Assembly (NCBI RefSeq): GCF_001661265.1
Contig: NW_017566996.1
Coordinates: 526,874-590,873 of the forward strand
From: Saitoella complicata NRRL Y-17804
Taxonomy: Eukaryota > Ascomycota > Saitoellomycetes > Saitoellales > Saitoellaceae
Direction of reading: 5' to 3'
Length of the DNA stretch: 64,000 nt
The notes under the pieces are model-generated. The model was given only the letters and a program-made list of their open reading frames with translations, ran no database searches and was not told the DNA's origin. The position numbers and the translations under genes are program-made. Each line of letters opens with the position of its first letter. The first letter of the stretch is position 1. Shown here in pieces: positions 45,103-54,389 of this stretch.

Positions 45103-46137
45103 TTAACACTGGGCCAGAGCCTTATCCACCATTTCAAGGACTTGTGTTGCATTGGGCCTGTCATTTGGTTCCACTTGCAAGCATTTCCGGATTATGTCGT
45201 TTGTTCCATCCGAATAATTACCATCTTCCGGTATCTTGTATTGACCATTCAGGACGGCCAGGGCTGGAGAACCTTCACCCGTATCAAACGGACTCCGTCC
45301 GTATAGAGTGGCGTACAGCGTGCAACCTAAACTCCAGATGTCGACAGCCTCCGTCAACGTTGTACCAGTAGGGACATCGAAGATTTCTGGAGCCCGGAAG
45401 TGCATACTGCAATGGACCTCGGCATCATCCTGCACTTCAATGGCTTCTGCACGGCTTCGTACTTCCCGGCGTGCGCGTCGCATCGAACCAAAGTCCATAA
45501 GGATAGGTGTAACACCATCATCACCGATCATGATGTTCCCGGGTTTGATGTCGCGATGCGCATATGCCACAGCTCCGCGGCCCGACCCAGCGTTATTACT
45601 TCCACGCATCATCGCTGTCGACTCCTGAGCATCGTCGTCTTCATCATCGTCCATTCGTGGCCGAACGACTGTTGGTGTTTGTCGGCCGCCGTGAACGACT
45701 TGTAGTGCTTTGCAAACTCCGCGGAAGAGCTTCAACACGTCGCGCTCCGATGACGTTGTTCGGTTCACGACATTGGAGTTGATCACGTCCTGCAGATTTC
45801 CTCGTCGATAGTACGGCAATAGTATCAGCACAGTCTTCCCGCCGTCCCGCTCCTGCACAGTGGCTGAATCCACGCACTTCATGATATTCGGATGGTCGAA
45901 CATCTTGTAGGCATCCCGTTCTCGAAGCGCATCCTCCGTACCGAATGGGCACCTGATCTTCTTCAACGCATACTGCGCTCCTGATCCTCCGACCTCCTCC
46001 ACCAGGTAGACGAAAGCGAAGCCTCCTTCACCGAGCAGCCGGAGCTCCTTTACCCGCCGACTGTTGATCCTGATTTCTGCTGCCGGGAAACACGACGACG
46101 TGAGCGAAGCCAACAGGTCGATCACGTACTGAGCCAT
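45103..46137 (-). CDS. ENV7: Env7/STK16-family protein kinase
   Basis: This serine/threonine kinase of the NAK/STK16 branch acts at vacuole or Golgi membranes in other fungi. It is a single exon of 344 aa. The kinase has LLGEGGFAFVYLVEE, the lysine in YALKKIRCP, AHRDIKPGNIMI, and DFGSMRRARREV, the last typical of STK16/Env7. The cysteine near the N-terminus (SSCFPA) could be palmitoylated as in Env7. An acidic insert (MDDDEDDDAQE) lies between the small- and large-lobe motifs. All catalytic residues are present. The start is 178 bp from the large secreted-protein gene upstream, on the same strand. Confidence 0.88.
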   Translation of the reverse strand: MAQYVIDLLASLTSSCFPAAEIRINSRRVKELRLLGEGGFAFVYLVEEVGGSGAQYALKKIRCPFGTEDALRERDAYKMFDHPNIMKCVDSATVQERDGGKTVLILLPYYRRGNLQDVINSNVVNRTTSSERDVLKLFRGVCKALQVVHGGRQTPTVVRPRMDDDEDDDAQESTAMMRGSNNAGSGRGAVAYAHRDIKPGNIMIGDDGVTPILMDFGSMRRARREVRSRAEAIEVQDDAEVHCSMHFRAPEIFDVPTGTTLTEAVDIWSLGCTLYATLYGRSPFDTGEGSPALAVLNGQYKIPEDGNYSDGTNDIIRKCLQVEPNDRPNATQVLEMVDKALAQC

Positions 46138-46315
46138 TTGATCGAGATAATACGGTGTTGTTTGTTTGGTGGTGACGGTGCTTGGCCGTATCGATTAGGG
46201 AAGGGTCCCCGCGATTTATTTGAATAAGTATATTGTATTTAAAGTGACCACATAAAGTTGAAGGGGACGAGAATAGAAGAACATCTACGAAAGAAACACC
46301 CGAGAAGATCTCCGC

Positions 46316-49294
46316 TTAAACACGAAGCCTGTAGTTGGCGTTACGCCTGAGCTTCATCGACGCCGTTCCGTTGGTCCAGACAGGTGAAGCAGACACCGTA
46401 GGGACGGCAGAGGTGGCGACAGAAGAGGACGAAGAAACGACGGCGAACGAAGTAGCAGATGCGGAGGCAGACTCACTGCTGACAGCAGCAGAGGAAGAAG
46501 CAGCCTCTGAGGTGGCGATTGCGGACGAGGAAGAGCTGACGGTGTCATCAGCGGCCACGACCGACAAGGCAATGGAAGAGCACCTGGGAACGGAGCCATC
46601 AACACCAGAGGAGTAGATGGTACCGTCACAGTTGTAGAAGGAAACTGCAGAGTAACCCTCAGGAGTGAAGGTCAGAGAACCATTAACCTGGGACCAAGTG
46701 GCGGTGAAGTAGTCAGCAGCGCGCCTCTTGACAGCAACACCCGCAGAGGTGAAAGAGAGAGCGTCGGAAGTGGACGACACTTGAACCATCTCACCGTCGG
46801 TATTGACCATGGCACCACCATCCTGGATGGACAGAGACGCGGGAGTGCTGCCGGAAGAACAGACAACCAAAGTGCTGTACTCATCCTCGCAGAGGTAATT
46901 GCTTCCAGCCTGAACGTAGAAGGTGCTCAAGGTGGGGGAAGGCGTAGACGTAGCTTCCACAGAGGAAGAAGTTTCCTGAGCAGCCGTGGACGAAGTTTCA
47001 GCGATGGTTGAAGTACCGTTGTTAGCCTCAACAGAAGAAGTGGAGGGAAGTCTGGAGACTTCAGCAGGGGTGGCAGCAGCAGTAGTAGCAGCAGCGGTGG
47101 TCGTGTTCTGTGCAACAGACAAAGAGGTCAAAGGAGTGACACGAGCAGGTCCGGAAACACCAGCAGAGGTGGCGTTCTGAGCAATGACAGACGAGGTGGA
47201 CAGAGTAGTCTGAGCAGCAGCGGCGGTAGTGGTACTGTTGAAAGCAACGACGGAAGAGGAGGAAGTCGTCATAGCAGCAGTAGTAGCGACAGTGGTGTTG
47301 TTACCGACAACGGAAGCGGTAGCAGCAGCAGAGGTGATCGTAACGGAGGAGGAAATGCTGCTGGCAGACGCAACAGCCTCGACAGGCGAGACAGCCATCA
47401 AGACGATAGCAGTGCATCCTACCTCCTGAGAAGAAGCAACCAAGCTATTGTCGCAAACAGACCACAAAGCGGCTTCGTTCGTAGCATCATAGTAACACTC
47501 AATCAAACCAGAGTCCTCAACAACCCAGGTGCAGACGTCAGAAGCACGCTTCTTCATGGCACCAGCGGAAGAAACAAAGTAAACATAGCCAGGCTCACCG
47601 GATTCAACCTCGAGGGTAGCGTTGGGCGAGGACATGACACCATCAGAGGACAAAGAGAACACAGGGGAAGCAACGGAAGCATCCGCAGCAGACTCGAACG
47701 CGGCCAGCGAGTTAGAGTCCGCAACGAGGACGTTCTTGTTGCCGTCAGCATCAAAGTAGGCGATAGAGAAACCAGAAGTAGCAGTAGGCTGAGCGGCAGC
47801 GAGAGCAGCAGCGGTGGAAGCAGCTACAGTCTGGTTCACCGTAGCGGTACTGACGAAAGTGTAGGTGAAGGTCGTACCATCAGCGGTAACGGTGCTCGTG
47901 ACGGTCGTGGGCTCGGCAGAGGCAGTCACAGTGACGGGGGAAGCAATAACCTCCGTGGAAGTGACGGTAGCAGTGACCGAGGTGGTAAGAGTAGTGGTAC
48001 CCTCAGTGATTGTAACCGGCAACAGCGTCTCAACAACGACGATGGTCTCAGTGGGAGCCGGAGAAGCGGCAGCCGTGATAGTGGAGACATAAGTCTGGTA
48101 GATGGTCGTAGCATAGTTGTTGATAATGTAGATGGTCGTACCAACGTTGCTCAAAGTCGTGGTGGTAGCTTCGACGGCGGCGACAGCGGTGGAAGCAGAC
48201 GCGGCAAGGTGAACAGCAGAACCAGTCGCTGTGGTGGTAGGTTCCAAAACGGACGTAATCGTGGTGGTGTAGGTAACCGTCTTGGTCACGTACGAGGTGG
48301 AAGACCACGAAAGGGTCGTAGGAACAGCAGTCACGGCGATGGTAGTGCTGTCGATAACAACAATGGTAGGCTGAGTCAACTCAGTCGAACGAGGAACCAT
48401 GACAGTTTCCGTTGTCGTGCTGGTAGCAGCAGCGGCAACGACGACCTTGGTGACAGTAACACGGGAAACCTGGGCTGAAGTGGTGGTGAAGGGCACCACA
48501 TCGATGGTTTCGTAGATGGTAGAGGTCTTGGCGTCAGCGGTAACAATCTTGGTCAAGACAGTCGGAGTAGCGTACGTGACGGGAACGTCAGATGTAGTAG
48601 CGGTCACGTAAACGAAAGTCGAGAGCGTAGTGTAGGCCGTACGGGTGATGGTAGACGTCGAGTCGACCTCGGCAGAGCTGGAAACGGAGGTAGCGGACGC
48701 AGACTCGGTAAAGCCAGCGTTCAACGCAGCACCGTTGATAGAGACGGCAGTGGAGGAGACGACATCGGAGGTTGCAATCTGGACAGGGTCCACGGCGACA
48801 CCGTTATCAACGGTGGAGGTAGACGACGACCCACCAATAGTCTGAACGTAGGTGTAGGTGGTAGCTGAAGCGGACTCACCCATACCCACGGTGTAGGTAA
48901 GAGTCTTGGTGATGTAGCTGACGCTGTCATCGGCGGCAACAGTGGCAGCAGCGTCTACAGCCGCAGCCACAGCCGCAGTAGATGAAGACTCGTCGATGTC
49001 GTACGAGGTGACAGTGGTCCAAGGCGTGTTGGTCAACGTCAAGGTCGTAGTGCTGGAGGACTGGTAGGTGGTCGTAGTGTTGCTCCACTTGTAAGCCGGA
49101 ACAGTGGTGTTGGAGGCCGCAATAGTAGCATTGACGGTAGAGTTTCCGTAGGGAGCACCGGCAGCGAGAGACGGCAAAGCGGTCTGGTTGTTGGTAGCCG
49201 TTGCATCGAGGATGACACCGGTGGAGTTGCTGTACTGAGCATTGCCGGCTGCGAACAGCGCGGACAACGCGGCCAAAGACTGGATCAACCTCAT
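46316..49294 (-). CDS. Large Ser/Thr-rich secreted or cell-wall protein with two related modules
   Basis: This single-exon gene encodes 992 aa. The N-terminal MRLIQSLAALSALFAAGNAQ is a signal peptide. Most of the protein is Ser/Thr/Val/Ala-rich and predicted to be heavily O-glycosylated. Two folded-looking modules are embedded: about residues 513-640 and about 770-925. Both contain a dibasic site near their middle (AMKKRASD and VAVKRRAAD), cysteines, and endings GCTAIVL and RCSSIAL. The dibasic sites resemble Kex2 cleavage sites, and a third (LRRNANYRLRV) lies at the very end. No hydrophobic GPI signal is present at the C-terminus. I do not recognise a named family with certainty; cell-wall or extracellular-matrix protein is the likely role. 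Confidence 0.75.
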   Translation of the reverse strand: MRLIQSLAALSALFAAGNAQYSNSTGVILDATATNNQTALPSLAAGAPYGNSTVNATIAASNTTVPAYKWSNTTTTYQSSSTTTLTLTNTPWTTVTSYDIDESSSTAAVAAAVDAAATVAADDSVSYITKTLTYTVGMGESASATTYTYVQTIGGSSSTSTVDNGVAVDPVQIATSDVVSSTAVSINGAALNAGFTESASATSVSSSAEVDSTSTITRTAYTTLSTFVYVTATTSDVPVTYATPTVLTKIVTADAKTSTIYETIDVVPFTTTSAQVSRVTVTKVVVAAAATSTTTETVMVPRSTELTQPTIVVIDSTTIAVTAVPTTLSWSSTSYVTKTVTYTTTITSVLEPTTTATGSAVHLAASASTAVAAVEATTTTLSNVGTTIYIINNYATTIYQTYVSTITAAASPAPTETIVVVETLLPVTITEGTTTLTTSVTATVTSTEVIASPVTVTASAEPTTVTSTVTADGTTFTYTFVSTATVNQTVAASTAAALAAAQPTATSGFSIAYFDADGNKNVLVADSNSLAAFESAADASVASPVFSLSSDGVMSSPNATLEVESGEPGYVYFVSSAGAMKKRASDVCTWVVEDSGLIECYYDATNEAALWSVCDNSLVASSQEVGCTAIVLMAVSPVEAVASASSISSSVTITSAAATASVVGNNTTVATTAAMTTSSSSVVAFNSTTTAAAAQTTLSTSSVIAQNATSAGVSGPARVTPLTSLSVAQNTTTAAATTAAATPAEVSRLPSTSSVEANNGTSTIAETSSTAAQETSSSVEATSTPSPTLSTFYVQAGSNYLCEDEYSTLVVCSSGSTPASLSIQDGGAMVNTDGEMVQVSSTSDALSFTSAGVAVKRRAADYFTATWSQVNGSLTFTPEGYSAVSFYNCDGTIYSSGVDGSVPRCSSIALSVVAADDTVSSSSSAIATSEAASSSAAVSSESASASATSFAVVSSSSSVATSAVPTVSASPVWTNGTASMKLRRNANYRLRV

Positions 49295-50008
49295 CTTGGC
49301 TAAGAGTTACTCGATTCGACTAGCGAAAGCAAGGTGTCCTCGGGGGTGTGCGATATAGGAAAACTCGTCAAGAGCTTCTTCGTAATTGAGAGTCGACCAG
49401 CGACTGAGAGTGAAGTGAAAGAGTTAAAAGAAACCGAAGTTCTTGAACGAAATGACCGTTGGTAACGAACGCAACGTTATTTACCCCGAATCAACCGGAA
49501 GTATGTGGTAAGGGAAAAGATAGGCCACGGCGGGTATGATGGCCCTATATAGTACTTAGCAGCATGGCGAGTATACAACGGTGCTTGGCGCAGCAGCAGA
49601 CAAGACCGCCTCTTTGACCTGTGCAATGGACATTCCTCGACTATTGTGTTTGGCCGGTTTGTTGTTGTATTACTGCTTTTGAGTTTGGGCCTCCTAAATC
49701 TGCGGCGCTGGGGCAGATGGGGCCAGCTGGAGGAGGAAACGCGCGAATGGGCGGTGCTGCCCCGGCGAACGTAGACCGGCGTATATATGTACGATGGATT
49801 GGGATGTATCTGGGGCGTGTTTCCATGTGTTTTACACAGAGATCTACAGGCAGGGTCATTACGGTGATCGTTACGGGAGGCATGGGAACGGGACGTGCAC
49901 AGGGTATGAGAAAGTTGAAAAAACTCCATTGTAACCCAACAGAAAGCACCGGTGCTAAACATGACGAGCACATGACGTTTCCTCCCCAAATCCCCTTTAT
50001 TCCTACAT
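49295..50008. other. Upstream region of the secreted-protein gene
   Basis: This 714-bp gap holds the promoter of the secreted-protein gene and the 3' region of RPS25. The frames seen (for example 49621-50028) are short and unlike known families. No RNA gene was recognised. Confidence 0.45.
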
Positions 50009-50645
50009 TTACTCGGCAGCGGCGATAGCCCTGGTGTAGATCTGCTGAGCGTGGTGGGTGTCAACCTTCTTGATAACACCCTGCTCCTCGAGCTCCTTCA
50101 AAGCACGACGGGCGAGGGAACCGTTGATCTTGAGACGGTCGACGAGGACAGAGATGGAAACGAGACGGTAAGAGCCGACCTCCTTGAAGAGCTTGTCGTA
50201 GGTGGCCTGGTCTGTTTGAGCAATCGCGTCAGCATTGTACTCTTTCTCACACAGAACTCGAATTGTACTGACCAAGCATGACCTTGTTCTGGGCCTTGTC
50301 CTTGACCTTTCCCTTGGACCACTTCTTCTTCTTGGCAGCTTTGCCTCCTGCGGCTTGGACGGCGGCGGACTTGGCCTGTCATGACGTTATTAGTTGACCG
50401 TTCAACGTGCACATTCGTAGACGCTGTTCGACAAGGAGACGTGCTGGAGAGACCGAATCAACGAGACAGGACGTCGAAGGTTTGTCGCAGGCCGTTCCAA
50501 TTGCTCCCACCGGCGCATCCGTCCGACATCGTCAACCCATCCATCTCCACCCGCGTCGAAAACACCGCCCAAACACAGTCGATCTCGTTGATCCGGCGAA
50601 ACCCAGAACGTCTCCAGCGTCAAAGCAGCAAAATCGACTCACCAT
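50009..50645 (-). CDS. RPS25: 40S ribosomal protein S25 (eS25)
   Basis: eS25 is a small-subunit ribosomal protein, also needed for some internal initiation. Exons on the - strand are 50645-50643 (only the ATG), 50375-50273 and 50211-50009, with introns of 267 and 61 nt; the product is 102 aa (family about 105-108). The Lys-rich N-terminus [20 protein letters not shown] is followed by [20 protein letters not shown], then [40 protein letters not shown] and QIYTRA, all as in eS25. Isolating the start codon in its own exon is common in fungal ribosomal protein genes. The second intron begins GTCAGT. It is divergent from TRZ1. Confidence 0.95.
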
Positions 50646-50980
50646 TTTGTTGAATCTGTCGCTGACAAAGTTTCGCTGCCCGCCGCGGTGTAGACGGCCT
50701 TTTCACGAAATCGCGCATGGCCACACTCGCCACACAGAACACCAAAGTAACGGCGACCGGTGAAACGAGATGGGAAGGGCTCTGATGTTTTCTTTCTTTA
50801 ATACTCGAAGTAATTATTGCTCTATTGTCCAGTCAAGCCATGCATTTCAGCTGTCACCGTCCATGCATGTCTACGTTACCGTCTGGGGAAATAATTGTCT
50901 ACCGGCATAGGGCAACCGAGTTCGAGAAGCTGGGCGAGTTCCTCGATCCGAAGTCAGTGCGCCGTGTAGCGATCATCGCC
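50646..50980. promoter_or_regulatory. Shared upstream region of RPS25 and TRZ1
   Basis: This 335-bp gap separates two divergent genes. It includes in-frame ATGs for TRZ1 at 50840 and 50864, so part could be coding in a longer isoform. No specific protein-binding site can be supported. Confidence 0.4.
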
Positions 50981-53323
50981 ATGGCTTTCCTCGGCTGGGG
51001 CATCCTTGTAAGGCGCCCCGGCGTGCTCTTCGCCCGAGCAAGGGCTTTCCACTCGTCTCGCCCTGCCGCATTGCAGTCAGAGCTTCGAGTTCTCGCAGCG
51101 GAATCGCCAGACGCAAAGCCGGCACTCATCTTGCAATGTAGTACACGACAATACATATTCAACTGCGGCGAAGGTACTTCACGTTCAACAGTGGGGAAAA
51201 CAATTAGCTTGACGACGGCGAATAATCTCTTTTTCACCCACGCAGGATGGGACCGAGTGGGAGGATTACCCGGGTTCCTGATGACCATTACAGAGGCAGG
51301 AAATAAGGAGATTACCTTGCACGGCCCCAAAAATCTGACGCACGTCCTGGCAGCAACTCGCGGATTCGTTTTCAGGACGGGTTCGAACGTGCAGGTCAAT
51401 GAATACAATGATGACCAACCAGAGCCGTTTTCGGACCAATTTGTCAAGATTACGCCCGTGGTTATCCACCCTGAAAATGACGGAGCAAGTACAGGGTCTC
51501 ACGATTGTTCCGCCGGTACGTCACGCAGGCTTAGGGTGAACGCGACGGAGGTCGTGCGGAATATGTTCCCCCCGAGTAAGATATGGGTGGAAAAGGGACC
51601 CGATGTAGATCCAACTTACAAAGGCAACACACGGAATCGAGATCTTGAACAAACGTCAAAAGATCATTCCCGTGTTGCGTATGTCATTGAACACCATGAT
51701 ATACCGGGCAAGTTTGACGGAGAGTTGGCCGATAGCTTGGGTGTGCCAGGCAAAATTCGCAGAGACCTGTTACGGGGAGAAAGTATCACATTCATCAGCA
51801 CGGTTACAAACGAATCTGTTACGGTGCATCCACACCAGGTCGTGGGACCCCCGCGCAAGGGTCAAATTATTGTGATTCTTGACGTCCCTTCGATCAAGTA
51901 CTTTTCCTCGCTGATGTCTAGTCCCGAGCTTGCTTCACTGAAGGAGAAGAAAGAGAACGTTGCATGCGTTGTGCATCTTTTGGGCTCAAAAGAAGTTTTG
52001 ACAAATCCCGAGTATATTGCTTGGGTCCGCAACACCTATGGGCCGGAGACTCAGCACCTCGTTTCCTGCCCCGACTACCCCACCAACTGCGTCAACTTTT
52101 TCGCAGCGACAGCGGCTTCGGTGAGGAATTCTGTAATCGACCAGAATATTTTCCCTGTGCCGTGGTATGACGATACTCCACCAAAGCCCATCTCTTGGGA
52201 AGGCTGTAAAACGGAAACTTTAGTGTCTGACCAAGTCTACCGTATTTATCCCATACCCGAATGGGACTTCAACAAATATCCCTATTTCCGACGCATTCCA
52301 CCGCGGGGACGTCAGGGCAACCTTGAGAAGGCCCGAAGGCTGTACGAAGACTTGGTCGCCAGGGAACAAACCCGAATGCAAGCCGACCATGACAAGGAGC
52401 CCGGCACGGATGTCGAAATTGTCACTCTTGGTACAGGAAGTCAAAAGCCGGCGTTAACTCGAAACGTATCAGCTACTTTGATCACGAGCGAGCAGGGCAA
52501 TTACTTGCTTGATTGTGGCGAGGGAACCCTGGGTCAGCTTACGCGTTTATACGGACCTGAAGAACTCCGGAAAATCCTACGTGAGCTACGATTTATTTTT
52601 ATATCCCACGAACACGGCGACCACCAGCTTGGTTTGATCGGTCTGCTGAGGGCGGTCCACGCTGTCAAGGACCGCAACGATCCTAATCGGCTGCTGTTGA
52701 TTACTCCACCACAGCATCTCCGGTGGCTCCGCGAGATTTCACAAGTTAGCGAATTTGGACTGAGCAGGTTCGACTTGGCAACGTGTCATGAGTTTTTACC
52801 GAATGAAACATCTAAACCTAAGTCGTTCAGTGGTACAAAAGCTCTTGCACTGGTTGAGACCTGCTATGCACGGCACTCCTATTCGTCGTTCTGTATCGCT
52901 TTGACGCATCCTTCTGGGTGGAAGATTGCGTATTCTGGCGATACACGTCCTTCAGACAACCTTGTTAGAATCGGACGGAATGCGACAGTCCTACTCCATG
53001 AGGCAACATTTGATGACTCCAGAAAGGCGGAGGCCGCCATGAAGAAGCACTCAACGACGTCAGAGGCCATCATGGTTGGCAAGGACATGAATGCCCGGTT
53101 TACCATTCTCACGCATTTCTCGCAACGCTACCCGATATTTCCGCAGTCTACCAAGTTAGCGAATGTGGGCATTGCGCATGATCTAATGAAGGTCAGGTTG
53201 ACAGAGCTTTGGAAACTGCCGCACGTTGGAAGAGCTATGATGAAGCTTGGGTTTGTGTCACCGCACGAGGAAGGAGAAGAAGAGGAAGCCAGAAAAGCCT
53301 TTGCGGAGGAGGCAAGAGACTAA
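50981..53323 (+). CDS. TRZ1: tRNase Z, long form (ELAC2/Trz1)
   Basis: tRNase Z removes the 3' trailer from pre-tRNAs in nucleus and mitochondria. The ATG at 50981 gives 780 aa in a single exon; ATGs at 50840 and 50864 would lengthen the N-terminus. The chosen start yields a mitochondrial-type leader (MAFLGWGILVRRPGVLFARA). The N-terminal half is the degenerate metallo-beta-lactamase copy (LFFTHAGWDRVGGLPGFLMT). The C-terminal half is catalytic, with VEIVTLGTGSQKPALTRNVS, LLDCGEGTLGQL, the zinc motif SHEHGDHQLG (His543, His545, Asp547, His548) and FTILTHFSQRYP. Length is typical. The alternative starts could give nuclear and mitochondrial forms, as in yeast; that is inference. Confidence 0.94.
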   Translation: MAFLGWGILVRRPGVLFARARAFHSSRPAALQSELRVLAAESPDAKPALILQCSTRQYIFNCGEGTSRSTVGKTISLTTANNLFFTHAGWDRVGGLPGFLMTITEAGNKEITLHGPKNLTHVLAATRGFVFRTGSNVQVNEYNDDQPEPFSDQFVKITPVVIHPENDGASTGSHDCSAGTSRRLRVNATEVVRNMFPPSKIWVEKGPDVDPTYKGNTRNRDLEQTSKDHSRVAYVIEHHDIPGKFDGELADSLGVPGKIRRDLLRGESITFISTVTNESVTVHPHQVVGPPRKGQIIVILDVPSIKYFSSLMSSPELASLKEKKENVACVVHLLGSKEVLTNPEYIAWVRNTYGPETQHLVSCPDYPTNCVNFFAATAASVRNSVIDQNIFPVPWYDDTPPKPISWEGCKTETLVSDQVYRIYPIPEWDFNKYPYFRRIPPRGRQGNLEKARRLYEDLVAREQTRMQADHDKEPGTDVEIVTLGTGSQKPALTRNVSATLITSEQGNYLLDCGEGTLGQLTRLYGPEELRKILRELRFIFISHEHGDHQLGLIGLLRAVHAVKDRNDPNRLLLITPPQHLRWLREISQVSEFGLSRFDLATCHEFLPNETSKPKSFSGTKALALVETCYARHSYSSFCIALTHPSGWKIAYSGDTRPSDNLVRIGRNATVLLHEATFDDSRKAEAAMKKHSTTSEAIMVGKDMNARFTILTHFSQRYPIFPQSTKLANVGIAHDLMKVRLTELWKLPHVGRAMMKLGFVSPHEEGEEEEARKAFAEEARD

Positions 53324-53518
53324 ATAGGAAGATGAAACTCCCCACCGTCAACGCATCTTGAGCAGAACGCTTCGATGATGCAATACCGCTATTGCAATGG
53401 GCCGAGGCAACAGTAAAATTCAGCCGCCATCAAACGCTCAGACGTGATGCCAGCTCTTGCAAAAATAGACGAGGGTTAAAAATACACTGGACTCGAACGC
53501 TCCTTCTCAGATGGAACC

Positions 53519-54085
53519 TTATTCTTTCGCAAGGCCGGCCTTTTGCGTAGGCTTCTGTCCCTCTTCCACCAGTGCACCAACGACCTGGTACTTGTTCTTG
53601 AAGTGTGCTTCCCAGTCAATCAATGCAGTTTCCTCCTCTTCCGTCAGATCCTCCAGCTTGTCGATGGGCTCCTCCATGGGTGTGAGCATATCTGGGAATC
53701 TTCCGTCAGCACAGTAAATATATTATTGCTCTGGGGAACACGTACCTTCTTCAAAGCTCCCCTTTGCCAACCCTCTACTTGCGTCCCTCCCGGCAAAGTT
53801 CCCATAAGGTCCTTGAGGTCCGTAGAACTGCTTCCCAATGCTGACATCAAATACATTCCCCCTGATGGCCATGAGAATCTTCTTGTCTTCAACGCCATTG
53901 AACTTCTTAAGCTCCTTGGGCGTATAGTAAGTGAACACTTCGGGTGTGACAGGCGCCGGCGGAAGAGGAGCCTTGCGAGGACGGAGCTGGTAGTAGGCAA
54001 GCGCGAAAGCAAGGAGGAGGAGGAAGACGTTTCGAGGATTCGCACCGAAAGCAGGCGCAACTTCTGGCTGTGGTACTGATTCCAT
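53519..54085 (-). CDS. DAP1: Dap1 heme-binding MAPR protein
   Basis: Dap1 binds heme and activates the sterol cytochromes P450 Erg11 and Erg5. Exons on the - strand are 54085-53746 and 53691-53519 with a 54-nt intron, giving 170 aa. An N-terminal membrane segment ([16 protein letters not shown]) is followed by [49 protein letters not shown] and, after the splice, [18 protein letters not shown] and [13 protein letters not shown]. The [20 protein letters not shown] stretch is a diagnostic Dap1/PGRMC signature, with the heme Tyr in YGPQGPY. Length is typical. It converges on TRZ1. Confidence 0.94.
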
Positions 54086-54389
54086 TTTGCGAAATGGTGG
54101 TGATGGTCGATGCTGGTCGTTGACGCCTGTTGGACCCGGACAGACCGAATTCGGAAATCGGTTCAACGTTACATCCCGCCCCACGACCGACGACTCTTCC
54201 CCCGGAGGTTTATATGAGATTAGGGGACGTCCAAATGTTTGGTAAAGGACTAGGGAATATCGCAGAGTACATCAGTTTTACAGCACGCTCCATTGGGAAC
54301 ATCTTGAAATCCAGAGGAATGAGGTTGTAAAAGTACACAGTCGTATCCATAATCATACACACCGAGCTTCCAACGTCGTTCAAAACGCC
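54086..54389. other. Gap between DAP1 and the OSGIN-like gene
   Basis: This 304-bp gap contains no supported gene. It is likely the DAP1 promoter plus the 3' end of the OSGIN-like transcript. Confidence 0.45.

Noticed and set aside
46335-49242. Many short + and - frames overlapping the Ser/Thr-rich gene
   Set aside because: They arise from the biased codons (TCC, ACC, GCC) of the secreted protein read in other frames.
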